Shown in pieces: positions 1-7,784 of a stretch of DNA of 14,931 bases (within the stretch, counting starts at the first letter, position 1; the number at the start of each line of letters is the position of its first letter). The notes beneath the pieces are model-generated. The model was not told the origin of the DNA and ran no database searches. It saw nothing but the letters and a program-made list of their open reading frames with translations. The DNA lies in NCBI GenBank assembly GCA_034104265.1, contig JAXEEE010000002.1, positions 1 to 14,931 on the forward strand. Direction: 5' to 3'. The position numbers and the translations under genes are program-made. This DNA is from UBA11524 sp034104265 (GTDB lineage: Bacteria > Bacillota > Clostridia > Christensenellales > Aristaeellaceae).

Positions 1-130
1 GGGGTGGGGCCCCGGGGGTCTGGGGGCGGGCGGGTGGCGGTGTCCGGCGGCTGGCCTGACGGCCCGCCGCCGGGGGGGGCCCCGGCGGTGGGGGGCTCCC
101 GGGGCGCATGCGCGGCCCCGCGACGCGGAA
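1..130. other. Very GC-rich non-coding stretch with G-quadruplex-prone run
   Basis: I see no supported gene here. The plus strand carries G tracts at 1-4, 6-9, 14-18, 22-26, 28-30 and 32-34 separated by short loops. Positions 14-34 alone fit the usual G-quadruplex pattern of four runs of at least three G with loops of 1-7 bases. An eight-G run lies at 72-79. The open frame through here lacks family resemblance and only reflects composition. What lies to the left is outside the window, so this could be the spacer after an unseen gene. Confidence 0.5.
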
Positions 131-136
131 CATGCC

Positions 137-170
137 CAAAAGTCTCCTGCCCTTCGGCAGGAGACTTTTG
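137..170. terminator. Perfect 15-bp hairpin, probable bidirectional terminator
   Basis: The left arm at 137-151 (CAAAAGTCTCCTGCC) and right arm at 156-170 are perfect reverse complements around the loop CTTC. The arms end in AAAA/TTTT, so either strand gives a GC-rich stem closed by A-U pairs, as in bidirectional rho-independent terminators. It could end an unseen gene to the left, or be a second stop behind pflB. Confidence 0.6.
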
Positions 171-182
171 TCGCGCTCTCTC

Positions 183-203
183 CGGGGGGACGCTGTCCCC
201 CCG
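183..203. repeat. Perfect 9-bp GC hairpin
   Basis: CGGGGGGAC at 183-191 pairs perfectly with GTCCCCCCG at 195-203 around the loop GCT. It has no T tract. It lies 12 bases after the preceding hairpin, so the two could be parts of one intergenic repeat unit. That is a guess from structure only. Confidence 0.5.
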
Positions 204-283
204 AACCCCCGGGCGGGCAACGCGCGCCGCTCATGACGAAGAAGCCTGGGGCGATCAGCTGCCTCCTCCCCCACCGGACATAC

Positions 284-320
284 AAAAACCCGGCGCGGAG
301 GATTGCTCCCCCGCGCCGGG
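284..320 (-). terminator. Rho-independent terminator of pflB
   Basis: Read on the minus strand, a 10-bp perfect stem (arms 311-320 and 289-298, CCCGGCGCGG type) with a 12-base loop is followed by TTTTT (complement of 284-288). It begins 24 bases after the pflB stop, so pflB is probably the last gene of its transcript. Confidence 0.85.
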
Positions 321-344
321 CAGGTTGTGTTGCTTGGCTGTGGA

Positions 345-2597
345 TTACAGCTTGGCGTGGCAGGTACGGGCGATCACGTCCAGCTGCTGCTCGCGGGTCA
401 GGTCGATGAACTTGACGGCGTAGCCAGACACGCGGATGGTGAAGTTCGCGTACTCTTCCTTCTCGGGATGCTCCATGGCGTCGATCAGCTTCTCGGTGCC
501 GAAGACGTTCACGTTCAGATGGTGAGCGCCCTGGTCGAAGTAGCCGTCCATCACCTGCACCAGGTTGGTCACCTGCTCACCCTCGGAGTGGCCCAGAGCG
601 TCAGGATTGATGGTCTGGGTGTTGGAGATGCCGTCCAGAGCCCAGTGATAGGGCAGCTTGGCGGTGGAGTTCAGAGAGGCGATCAGGCCGTTCTGCTCAG
701 CACCGTAGGAGGGGTTGGCGCCGGGCGCCAGGGGAGTCCAGGCACGACGGCCGTCGGGGGTGTTGCCGGTGGCCTTGCCATACACCACGTTGGAGGTGAT
801 GGTCAGGATGGAGGTGCTGGGCTCGGAGTTGCGATAGGTGTGATGCTTCTTGATCATGTCGATGAAGGTCTTCAGCAGCCACTTCGCAATCTCGTCGGCG
901 CGGTCATCGTCGTTGCCGTACTTGGGGAAGTCGCCCTCGGTGACGTAGTCAACGGCCATGCCGTCCTCGTCACGGACAACGGTCACCTTGGCGTACTTGA
1001 TGGCGCAGATGGAGTCCACGCAGTGAGAGAAGCCGGCGATACCGGTGGCGAAGGAGCGCTTCACATCGGTGTCGATCAGGGCCATCTCAGCAGCCTCGTA
1101 GTAGTACTTGTCGTGCATGTAGTGGATCAGGTTCAGCACGTTGACATACAGGCCAGCCAGCCAGTCCATCATGCGCAGGTAAGCGGGCTTGACCTCGTCC
1201 CAGCTCAGCACATCGGAGGTGATGGGCCGATACTCGGGGCCGACCTGCATCTTCAGCTTCTCGTCCATGCCGCCGTTGATGGCGTACAGCAGAGCCTTCA
1301 GCAGGTTGGCACGGGCGCCGAAGAACTGCATCTCCTTGCCGGTCTGGGTAGCAGACACGCAGCAGCAGATGGAGTAGTCATCGCCCCAGACGGGCTTCAT
1401 GACGTCGTCGTTCTCATACTGCACGGAGGAGGAGATGATGGAGATCTTCGCGGCGTAGCGCTTGAAGGTCTCGGGCAGCTTGGAGGTGTACAGCACGGTC
1501 ATGTTGGGTTCGGGAGAGGGGCCCATGTTCTCCAGGGTGTGCAGGAAACGGAAGTCGTTCTTGGTGACCATGGAGCGGCCGTCCAGACCGGTGCCGGCAA
1601 CTTCCAGGGTGGCCCACACGGGGTCGCCGGAGAACAGCTGCTGGTAGGACTTGATGCGGGCGAACTTGACCATACGGAACTTCATGACGATATGGTCAAC
1701 CAGCTCCTGCGCCTCGGACTCGGTGATCACGCCGTTCTTCAGGTCGCGCTCCACGTAGATGTCCAGGAAGGTGGAGATGCGGCCCACGGACATGGCGGCG
1801 CCGTTCTGGGTCTTGATGGCGGCCAGGTAGCCGAAGTACAGCCACTGGAAGGCTTCCTTGGCGTTGCTGGCGGGCTTGGAGATGTCGTAGCCGTAGGACT
1901 GCGCCATCACCTTCATTTCCTTCAGGGCCAGGATCTGCTGGGTGATCTCCTGACGCTGACGGATCACGTCATCGGTCATGGTGCCGTCGCCGCAGTTGGC
2001 GAAGTCCTTCTGCTTCTCGGCCACCAGGAAGTCGATGCCGTACAGGGCCACGCGGCGATAGTCGCCCACGATGCGGCCGCGGCCGTAGGTGTCCGGCAGG
2101 CCGGTGATGATGTGGCTCTTGCGGGCGGCGCGCATTTCAGGGGTGTAGGCCTGGAACACGGCGTCGGAGTGGGTCAGGTGATACTCGGTGAAGATCTTGT
2201 GCAGCTCGGGGTTGACCTCGTAGCCGTTCTCGGTCAGGGAACCCTCGGCCATCTTGATGCCGCCGAAGGGCATGAACGCGCGCTTGAGGGGCTTGTCGGT
2301 CTGCAGGCCGACGACCTGCTCCAGGTCCTTCATGCCCTCGTCGATGTAGCCGGGCTGATGGGAGGTGATGGAGGAGACGATGGAGTTATCCATGTCCAGC
2401 ACGCCGCCCTGAGCACGCTCCTGCTTCTGCAGCTTCTGCAGGGCGCCCCACAGCTTGTCGGTCGCCTCGGTGGGGCCGGCCAGGAAGGCCTCGTCGCCGT
2501 CGTAGGGGGTGTAGTTGTTCTGGATGAAATCACGGACGTTGACTTCTTCTTTCCAAATGGAACCCTTGAAGCCATTCCACTGCTCAAAATTCGCCAT
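345..2597 (-). CDS. pflB: Formate C-acetyltransferase (pyruvate formate-lyase)
   Basis: This glycyl-radical enzyme converts pyruvate and CoA to acetyl-CoA and formate, the central cytosolic step of anaerobic mixed-acid fermentation. The 750-residue product has the family's full length (E. coli 760). The active-site cysteines lie in SICCCVS; the pair matching E. coli C418/C419 is C412-C413, preceded by an extra C411. The C-terminal glycyl-radical motif RVSGYAV puts the radical glycine at 725, 25 residues from the end, as expected. The start at 2597 is chosen because AGGAGG (2607-2612) is 9 bases upstream of it, whereas the in-frame ATG at 2606 touches that site directly. The gene is followed by its own terminator and preceded by a candidate promoter in the spacer shared with fbp. 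The activating enzyme PflA, often adjacent, is absent on both sides within the window. Confidence 0.97.
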   Translation of the reverse strand: MANFEQWNGFKGSIWKEEVNVRDFIQNNYTPYDGDEAFLAGPTEATDKLWGALQKLQKQERAQGGVLDMDNSIVSSITSHQPGYIDEGMKDLEQVVGLQTDKPLKRAFMPFGGIKMAEGSLTENGYEVNPELHKIFTEYHLTHSDAVFQAYTPEMRAARKSHIITGLPDTYGRGRIVGDYRRVALYGIDFLVAEKQKDFANCGDGTMTDDVIRQRQEITQQILALKEMKVMAQSYGYDISKPASNAKEAFQWLYFGYLAAIKTQNGAAMSVGRISTFLDIYVERDLKNGVITESEAQELVDHIVMKFRMVKFARIKSYQQLFSGDPVWATLEVAGTGLDGRSMVTKNDFRFLHTLENMGPSPEPNMTVLYTSKLPETFKRYAAKISIISSSVQYENDDVMKPVWGDDYSICCCVSATQTGKEMQFFGARANLLKALLYAINGGMDEKLKMQVGPEYRPITSDVLSWDEVKPAYLRMMDWLAGLYVNVLNLIHYMHDKYYYEAAEMALIDTDVKRSFATGIAGFSHCVDSICAIKYAKVTVVRDEDGMAVDYVTEGDFPKYGNDDDRADEIAKWLLKTFIDMIKKHHTYRNSEPSTSILTITSNVVYGKATGNTPDGRRAWTPLAPGANPSYGAEQNGLIASLNSTAKLPYHWALDGISNTQTINPDALGHSEGEQVTNLVQVMDGYFDQGAHHLNVNVFGTEKLIDAMEHPEKEEYANFTIRVSGYAVKFIDLTREQQLDVIARTCHAKL

Positions 2598-2612
2598 GGG
2601 GGTCATCCTCCT
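2595..2612 (-). promoter_or_regulatory. pflB ribosome binding site deciding the start
   Basis: On the minus strand AGGAGG (2612-2607) runs directly into ATG (2606-2604) and is followed 9 bases later by a second in-frame ATG (2597-2595). Normal Shine-Dalgarno spacing favours the second, giving an N-terminus MANFEQW without the extra MTP. Confidence 0.75.
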
Positions 2613-2772
2613 GTGATTGATTATTTTTGCAGGACGTGGCGCGGGATCGGGAGAACCGGCGCCGCGTTACTGTCTGCTTGCATGTGGAATATACCCGCTT
2701 CCGCCGCCGGTGAAACAGCTTTCGTCCGAAAAAAAACGGAGAGGAACTGCAGCCATGGCAAACGAACGCTTA

Positions 2773-2822
2773 GGTGGTCATCCACCGCACTTAATGATAC
2801 AGCATTTTCAGGAAAAGAGCAA
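2773..2822 (-). promoter_or_regulatory. Candidate pflB promoter with dyad at the start point
   Basis: On the minus strand TTGCTC (2822-2817), a 17-base spacer and TATCAT (2799-2794) form a plausible SigA promoter. A perfect dyad GGTGG-N4-CCACC (2773-2786) begins about where transcription should start, and a second short dyad, TTTTC-AG-GAAAA (2805-2816), lies in the spacer. Either could be an operator; the first could also be a hairpin at the 5' end of the mRNA. The leader would be about 190 bases. I see no clear Rex or FNR-type box. Confidence 0.4.
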
Positions 2823-2931
2823 TAGTTTGAACGAAATTTCATCGTTCCTTCGCCGGATTTTTCATCCTTTTGCACAGTTTTGCATCAAGGCTCCCCGCGC
2901 CATGCCGGAGAAAAAAAGCGCTTTGCGTCCC

Positions 2932-2960
2932 TTGTCCCGGAAGGAGTTGGCATGTATAAT
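2932..2960 (+). promoter_or_regulatory. Candidate fbp promoter
   Basis: TTGTCC (2932-2937), a 17-base spacer and a perfect TATAAT (2955-2960) precede fbp. The mRNA leader would be about 35 bases, carrying AAGGAGG at 2987-2993, 8 bases before the ATG. Confidence 0.65.
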
Positions 2961-3001
2961 GTAAGTATTACCACGTCACCCGGACGAAGGAGGCTTCCCC
3001 C

Positions 3002-4900
3002 ATGCCTGTCAGCTATTCTCCCGAGCGTGTCAAATACCTGAACCTGCTCTCCGAGCAGTTCCCCACCCGGCAGGCGCTCTACACCGAGATCATCAATGTC
3101 TCCGCCGTGCTGAGCCTGCCCAAGGGCACCGAGCACTTCATGAGCGACCTCCACGGCGAATACGAGGCCTTCTGCCACATCATGAACAACTGCTCCGGCG
3201 TGGTGCGGGAGAAGGTGAACCTGTGGCTGGGCCAGCAGCTGAACCAGCGGGAGGTCTCCGAGCTGTGCACGCTGATCTACTATCCCCGGGAGAAGCTGCG
3301 GCTCCTTCGGGAGGAGGGCGCGCTGACCCACGAATGGTACCTCGCCCGTCTGACGCAGCTGGTGTACCTGGCGCGGATGCTCTCCTCCAAGTACACCCGG
3401 GACAAGGTGCGCCGGGCCATGCCCCAGGAGTACACCTCCATCCTGGACGAGCTGCTTCACGCCCAGTCCGACGAGGACGACAACCAGCACCACTACCATC
3501 AGACCATCATGGACACCCTCATCGACATCGGCAGCGCGGACGGCTTCCTCCAGGCCCTGGCCACCCTCATCAAGCACCTGGCGGTGGATCGCCTGCACGT
3601 GGTGGGCGATATTTTCGACCGGGGACCCCGGGCGGACAGCATCATGGACATCCTCATGAACCACCACTCCATCGACATCGAGTGGGGCAACCACGACATC
3701 CTGTGGATGGGCGCGGCCTCCGGCTCCCTGCCCTGCGCGGCGGCGGTGGTGCGCAACTCCCTGAGCTACAACAACACCGAGATTCTCGAGAACGGCTACG
3801 GCATTCCCCTGCGGCCTCTTGCCCTCTTTGCCGAGAAGCTGTACCCCTCTCTCAAGCCCGAGAAGGCCGCGCTGGAGGCCGTCACCATCATGATGTTCAA
3901 GCTGGAGGGCCAGCTGATCCGCCGCAACCCCTCCTTCGGCATGGACGAGCGGCTGCTGCTGGACAAGCTGAACCGGGATGAGGGAACCGTGGTCATCGAC
4001 GGGAAGACGTGGCCCTATATTCAGCGTTCCCTGCCCACAGTGGATTACGCCGATCCCTACGCCCTGACCCCAGAGGAGGAACAGGTCATGCAGGGCCTGG
4101 CCGACGCCTTCCGCCAGAGCCCCCGGCTCCGGGCGCACATCGACTTTCTCTACGCCGCGGGCAGGCTCTACCGCTGCTACAACGGCAACCTGCTCTTCCA
4201 CGGCTGCGTGCCCATGACGGAGGCGGGCGACTTCCACGTGCGGGAGCTGGAGGGGCAGAAGCTCTGCGGCAAGGCGCTGATGGACTACGCCGACCGCACC
4301 GCCCGCCGGGCCTATTACCAGGGGGATCAGGCGGCGCTGGACTTCATGTGGTACCTGTGGTGCGGGGATGACAGCCCCCTGTGCGGGCGGCACATCCAGA
4401 CCTTCGCCCGGTTTTTTGTTGCGGATGAGGAGGCCTGGAAAGAACCCCGCAACCCCTACTATCGTCATTATAATGACGAGCAGGTCTGCACCCGCATTCT
4501 GGCGGAGTTCGGCCTGAGAGACCCGGAGAGCCGCATCATCAACGGTCACACGCCCATCCGCGTCACCCACGGGGAAAGCCCGCTGAAGGCCGGGGGCAAG
4601 CTGATTGTCATCGATGGGGGCTTCTGCCGGGCTTACCAGAAAACCACGGGCATTGCGGGCTACACCCTCATTGCCAACAGCCACGGCATGCGTCTGATGA
4701 GCCACCAGCCCTTCACCGACCTGCAGGACGCCCTCGCCTCCGGGCGGGACATCCACAGCCAGTCCTTCCAGTTCGCGGCGTACCCCAGGCGACTGCGCAT
4801 CCGGGATACGGATCAGGGCAAGCGGCTGCAGGAGCGGGTGGAGGACCTGAAGGATCTGCTGGCGGCCTGCCGGGCGGGCGTGGTGAACCTGAAGAAGTAA
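3002..4900 (+). CDS. fbp: Fructose-1,6-bisphosphatase, class III
   Basis: The enzyme hydrolyses fructose 1,6-bisphosphate to fructose 6-phosphate in gluconeogenesis. The class III family is characteristic of Bacillota and unrelated to the E. coli class I enzyme. The 632 residues fit the usual 640-670. Metallophosphatase motifs appear in order: SDLHGE with D49 and H51, GDIFDRG at 202-208, GNHD at 229-232, NGHTP at 514-518 and IDGGF around 537-541. Together they would form a two-metal phosphoesterase site. The ATG is preceded by AAGGAGG with 8-base spacing and a TATAAT promoter. The exported-protein gene starts 12 bases after the stop, so the two are probably co-transcribed. fbp is divergent from pflB, placing opposing ends of sugar carbon metabolism side by side. 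Confidence 0.96.
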   Translation: MPVSYSPERVKYLNLLSEQFPTRQALYTEIINVSAVLSLPKGTEHFMSDLHGEYEAFCHIMNNCSGVVREKVNLWLGQQLNQREVSELCTLIYYPREKLRLLREEGALTHEWYLARLTQLVYLARMLSSKYTRDKVRRAMPQEYTSILDELLHAQSDEDDNQHHYHQTIMDTLIDIGSADGFLQALATLIKHLAVDRLHVVGDIFDRGPRADSIMDILMNHHSIDIEWGNHDILWMGAASGSLPCAAAVVRNSLSYNNTEILENGYGIPLRPLALFAEKLYPSLKPEKAALEAVTIMMFKLEGQLIRRNPSFGMDERLLLDKLNRDEGTVVIDGKTWPYIQRSLPTVDYADPYALTPEEEQVMQGLADAFRQSPRLRAHIDFLYAAGRLYRCYNGNLLFHGCVPMTEAGDFHVRELEGQKLCGKALMDYADRTARRAYYQGDQAALDFMWYLWCGDDSPLCGRHIQTFARFFVADEEAWKEPRNPYYRHYNDEQVCTRILAEFGLRDPESRIINGHTPIRVTHGESPLKAGGKLIVIDGGFCRAYQKTTGIAGYTLIANSHGMRLMSHQPFTDLQDALASGRDIHSQSFQFAAYPRRLRIRDTDQGKRLQERVEDLKDLLAACRAGVVNLKK

Positions 4901-4912
4901 GGAGTCCCTCAC

Positions 4913-5983
4913 ATGAGAAGGATCCGGGTCTGTGCCTTCGCCCTGATGCTCCTGCTGCCCGCCGCCGGGCATGCGGAGCAGCTGCTGCCCTTTGCCGCCA
5001 TCCGGGAGGACATTCCCTCCGCCTGGCATCAGACCTTCGATACCGTCAACGGGCCGGTGACCATCGATACGGACATTCTTCTGCCCGACCGGGACACATT
5101 GCCCATTGCATCCCTGGCGTTCCACACCTTCCCGGAGGAAACACTGAATGAGGCTTTTCCCCAGGCACGGACGGAGGCGGATTCCCTGCGCACCATGGTG
5201 CTGATGGGGGACTTCGCCGGATGCATCTATCCGGCCCAGGTCTCCCGCTGCGGCTGGCTCCCCTGGCCCGCCGGGGCCGAATACGCGGAAAACGCCGCCA
5301 TCAGCCGGGATGCGCTGGCGGAGCGCGCCACGCAGCTGCTGGGCCGCCTGCCCCTGCCCGAGGGGATGTCGTACCAGCCCGCAGGCATTGTCGCCCATGG
5401 CCGCACATGGCTTGTGGATCAGCACGATACGCCCCTCCGCCCGCTGAACGACCACGGCTATTACGACCTGTACCTGCAGGCCACCGTGCTGGGGCTTCCC
5501 GTGGTGGACACCGTCTGCTTTGATCAGGATGACGCAAAGTGCCACGGCCCCCACACCGAGCAGCCGCAGCTGCACTACTATGACGATGAACACTTCACCC
5601 TGTGCCTGAGCGGCTACCGCGTGGTGGAGGTGCTGCGGGAGGACGCTCCCATGCTGCCCTTTCCCGCCATTGCGCAGGAGATCGGTCGGCTGGCTGCCTC
5701 CGGGCATCTGCGGGCCGTCTACCGCATGGCCCTGTGCTATGTGCCCATGTGGTCTGACGATGGACAGGGCATCGTAACGGTGCCTGCGTGGGTGCTGTGG
5801 GGCGAATATCATGACGATGCGTCCGCCCCCAGTCAGCAGGAGCCGCCCGATTTCTATCAGGCCATGCTGGGGGGATATACCGTCGTGATTCCCGCGCAAA
5901 CCGGGAAGGCCCTTGACTGCACGGAGGCAGACGGGAATCGCTGGCTGGCCTCCACCTATCTGACGGAACCCAGCGGCCGTTGA
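4913..5983 (+). CDS. Exported protein of unknown function
   Basis: I do not recognise this 356-residue protein with certainty. It starts with a Sec signal peptide: basic RRIR, a hydrophobic run to about residue 18, and a probable cleavage after AGHA (A21). There is no lipobox cysteine and no further membrane segment, so it should be released or held at the surface. The mature part has seven cysteines and many aromatic residues. The segment VTIDTDILLP around 45-54 and the C-terminal part with PAWVLWG recall, only vaguely, the uncharacterised extracytoplasmic proteins of clostridia labelled DUF6034. An AAGGAG site lies 8 bases before the ATG, overlapping the fbp stop, which suggests translational coupling. 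The response regulator gene follows after 68 bases, so this could be a partner or target of that system. That link is inferred from position only. Confidence 0.75.
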   Translation: MRRIRVCAFALMLLLPAAGHAEQLLPFAAIREDIPSAWHQTFDTVNGPVTIDTDILLPDRDTLPIASLAFHTFPEETLNEAFPQARTEADSLRTMVLMGDFAGCIYPAQVSRCGWLPWPAGAEYAENAAISRDALAERATQLLGRLPLPEGMSYQPAGIVAHGRTWLVDQHDTPLRPLNDHGYYDLYLQATVLGLPVVDTVCFDQDDAKCHGPHTEQPQLHYYDDEHFTLCLSGYRVVEVLREDAPMLPFPAIAQEIGRLAASGHLRAVYRMALCYVPMWSDDGQGIVTVPAWVLWGEYHDDASAPSQQEPPDFYQAMLGGYTVVIPAQTGKALDCTEADGNRWLASTYLTEPSGR

Positions 5984-6011
5984 CAAACAGTTGATGATGC
6001 CGTGCTATGCT
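5980..6011 (+). promoter_or_regulatory. Candidate promoter of the two-component system
   Basis: A perfect TTGACA at 5980-5985 overlaps the stop codon (5981-5983) of the exported-protein gene. Seventeen bases on is TGCTAT (6003-6008, a weak -10). Alternatively TGcTATGCT (6003-6011) gives an extended -10 but with a 20-base spacer. Either could give the regulator and kinase genes their own transcript inside the fbp gene row. The -10 is poor, so this is uncertain. Confidence 0.35.
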
Positions 6012-6051
6012 TCCGCCATAACGATGCCTTATTTTCGAAAGGAGCGCCGCC

Positions 6052-6726
6052 ATGTTCAGAATTCTTGTGGTGGAGGACGACGCCGAGCTGCGGGAGCTGT
6101 TCCGTCAGGTGCTGGGCAAGAACGGCTACCAGGCCGTGGGTGCGGCCGACGGCGTGCAGGCCCTGGACGCGCTGGACAACGATTATTACGATCTGATTAT
6201 CTCCGATGTGATGATGCCCGTCATGGACGGGTATGAGCTGGTACGTCAGCTTCGGGAGGCGGGCATTACCATCCCCGTGCTGATGATCACCGCCAAGGAC
6301 GGCTTTGACGACATGCGCACAGGCTTTCTCTCCGGCACGGACGACTACATGGTCAAGCCCGTGAACGTGAACGAAATGGTGCTTAGGGTGGGGGCGCTGC
6401 TGCGCCGGGCGCAGATGATTGCCGAGCGCAGGCAGACCCTGGGCCGCACGGTGCTGGAGTGCGACTCCTACACCGCCACCCGGGACGGGGTGTCCATCGC
6501 CCTGCCGCAGAAGGAGTTCCTCCTCCTGTACAAGATGGCCTCCTTCCCGGGGAAGATTTTCACCCGCCAGCAGCTGATGGACGAGATCTGGGGCTACGAC
6601 TCGGAAACCGACGCCCATACCGTGGACGTGCATATCGGCCGGCTGCGGGATCGCTTCCGCGACAACCCGGACTTCCGCATCGTCACCATGCGGGGAGTGG
6701 GCTACAAGGTGGTCAAGCAGGCATGA
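6052..6726 (+). CDS. Response regulator, OmpR/PhoB family
   Basis: This cytosolic DNA-binding response regulator (224 residues) is expected to be phosphorylated by the kinase encoded next. The receiver domain (about 3-115) has the acidic pair D9/D10, phospho-acceptor D52 in LIISDVMMPVMDGYE, T80 and K102 in MVKPVN. A winged-helix output domain (about 130-222) carries PQKEFLLLYKMAS, the recognition-helix region DAHTVDVHIGRLRDR and the closing MRGVGYKV. All key residues are present. AAAGGAG lies 7 bases before the ATG. The stop overlaps the kinase start by ATGA, so the pair is translationally coupled. Which genes it controls cannot be read from sequence; the adjacent exported-protein gene is a natural guess. 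It is an ordinary member of the VanR/SaeR-like branch, without enough signal to name it. Confidence 0.95.
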   Translation: MFRILVVEDDAELRELFRQVLGKNGYQAVGAADGVQALDALDNDYYDLIISDVMMPVMDGYELVRQLREAGITIPVLMITAKDGFDDMRTGFLSGTDDYMVKPVNVNEMVLRVGALLRRAQMIAERRQTLGRTVLECDSYTATRDGVSIALPQKEFLLLYKMASFPGKIFTRQQLMDEIWGYDSETDAHTVDVHIGRLRDRFRDNPDFRIVTMRGVGYKVVKQA

Positions 6727-7751
6727 GCGAAGAAAAAAAGAAGCGCGGATTGAACCTGCGCCTGCTGTTTATCCTGGTCACCATGCTGGAGATTCTGGTC
6801 ACACTGCTGCTGGCCACGGTGCTCTCCGCCCTGCTCAGCCGTCTGCTGAACACCACCATCCAGGTGCATCCCCTGGTGTGGCTGGTGCTGTTCAGCTTGG
6901 CCATCGGCATGGCGGTATCCATCACGGTGAACATCTTCATGCTGCGGCCGGTGGTGCGCCTCAGCCGGGCCATGAAGCGGGTGGCCCAGGGGGATTTCTC
7001 CGTGCAGCTGCAGCCCAAGAGCCGCATTGCCGAGATCCGCGACAGCTACCGGAGCTTCAACCTGATGGTGCAGGCCCTGGCCGCCACCGAAACCCTTCAA
7101 AGCGACTTTGTCTCCAACGTTTCCCATGAGTTCAAGACCCCCATCAACGCCATCGAGGGCTATGCCATGCTGCTCCAGGGCAGCCCCTCCCCGGAGGAGC
7201 AGGCGGGCTATGTGGAGCGGATTCTGCTCAACACCCGCCGTCTGTCCACCCTGGTGGGAAACATTCTGCTGATCTCCCGGGTGGACAACCAGGCCATCCG
7301 GGCCACCCCCACCCAGTACCGGCTGGACGAGCAGATCCGTCAGGCGGTGGTGCTGCTGGAACCCCAGTGGATCAGCAAGGACATCGAGTTCGACGTAGAT
7401 CTGGAGGAGATCGAATACACCGGCACGGAGAGCCTGATGCAGCACGTCTGGAACAACCTGATCGGCAACGCCATCAAGTTCGACCCCGTTGGCGGGCTGG
7501 TGCGGATCCGCCTGCACCGGGAGGGGGATCAGGCGGTATTCACGGTGGAGGACTCCGGCCCGGGCATTCCGGAGAAGGAGCAGCAGTTCATCTTCAACAA
7601 ATTCTATCAGTCGGACAGCTCCCACCGGCAGGAGGGGAACGGTCTGGGCCTTGCGCTGGTGAAGCGCATTCTGGACAGCTGCGGAGGCCAGGTCGCGGTG
7701 TCCAACCGGCCCGAGTGCGGCAGCTGCTTCACGGTAACACTGCCCCTGTAA
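6723..7751 (+). CDS. Sensor histidine kinase with minimal external loop
   Basis: This 342-residue membrane kinase is the partner of the preceding regulator. The start overlaps the regulator stop (ATGA); longer versions of the frame would overlap most of the regulator and are unlikely. Two membrane helices (about 11-38 and 51-74) enclose only around a dozen external residues, as in intramembrane-sensing kinases that perceive envelope stress or rely on partner proteins. A HAMP linker follows (about 75-125, GDFSV). The dimerisation domain has H135 in NVSHEFKTP. The ATPase domain shows the N box NNLIGNAIKF (244-253), the G1 box DSGPGIP (277-283), FNKFYQ (291-296) and the G2 box GNGLGL (305-310). 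It is complete and apparently active. The ligand is unknown. Confidence 0.95.
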   Translation: MSEEKKKRGLNLRLLFILVTMLEILVTLLLATVLSALLSRLLNTTIQVHPLVWLVLFSLAIGMAVSITVNIFMLRPVVRLSRAMKRVAQGDFSVQLQPKSRIAEIRDSYRSFNLMVQALAATETLQSDFVSNVSHEFKTPINAIEGYAMLLQGSPSPEEQAGYVERILLNTRRLSTLVGNILLISRVDNQAIRATPTQYRLDEQIRQAVVLLEPQWISKDIEFDVDLEEIEYTGTESLMQHVWNNLIGNAIKFDPVGGLVRIRLHREGDQAVFTVEDSGPGIPEKEQQFIFNKFYQSDSSHRQEGNGLGLALVKRILDSCGGQVAVSNRPECGSCFTVTLPL

Positions 7752-7784
7752 GGGCTTCGCCCCAATGGCTTTGCCATTGGGGCG
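7752..7784 (+). terminator. Strong hairpin after the kinase gene
   Basis: Immediately after the kinase stop, CGCCCCAATGGC (7758-7769) pairs perfectly with GCCATTGGGGCG (7773-7784) around TTT. A shorter competing stem, GGGC-TTC-GCCC, occupies 7752-7762. Only AGTTTG follows rather than a T run, so termination is plausible but not textbook. Confidence 0.5.

Noticed and set aside
303..2825. 840-codon open frame on the plus strand opposite pflB
   Set aside because: It is antisense to a fully recognisable enzyme, has a low-complexity His/Val/Gly/Leu-rich translation with no family signal, and no ribosome binding site. It is an effect of GC-rich codon use.
2607..3001. Rex or FNR operator controlling pflB
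   Set aside because: I looked for TTGTGA-N6-TCACAA and TTGAT-N4-ATCAA and saw no convincing match.
2885..5986. 1033-codon open frame on the minus strand opposite fbp and the exported-protein gene
   Set aside because: It spans two real genes and the intergenic promoter on the other strand, with a biased translation and no motifs.
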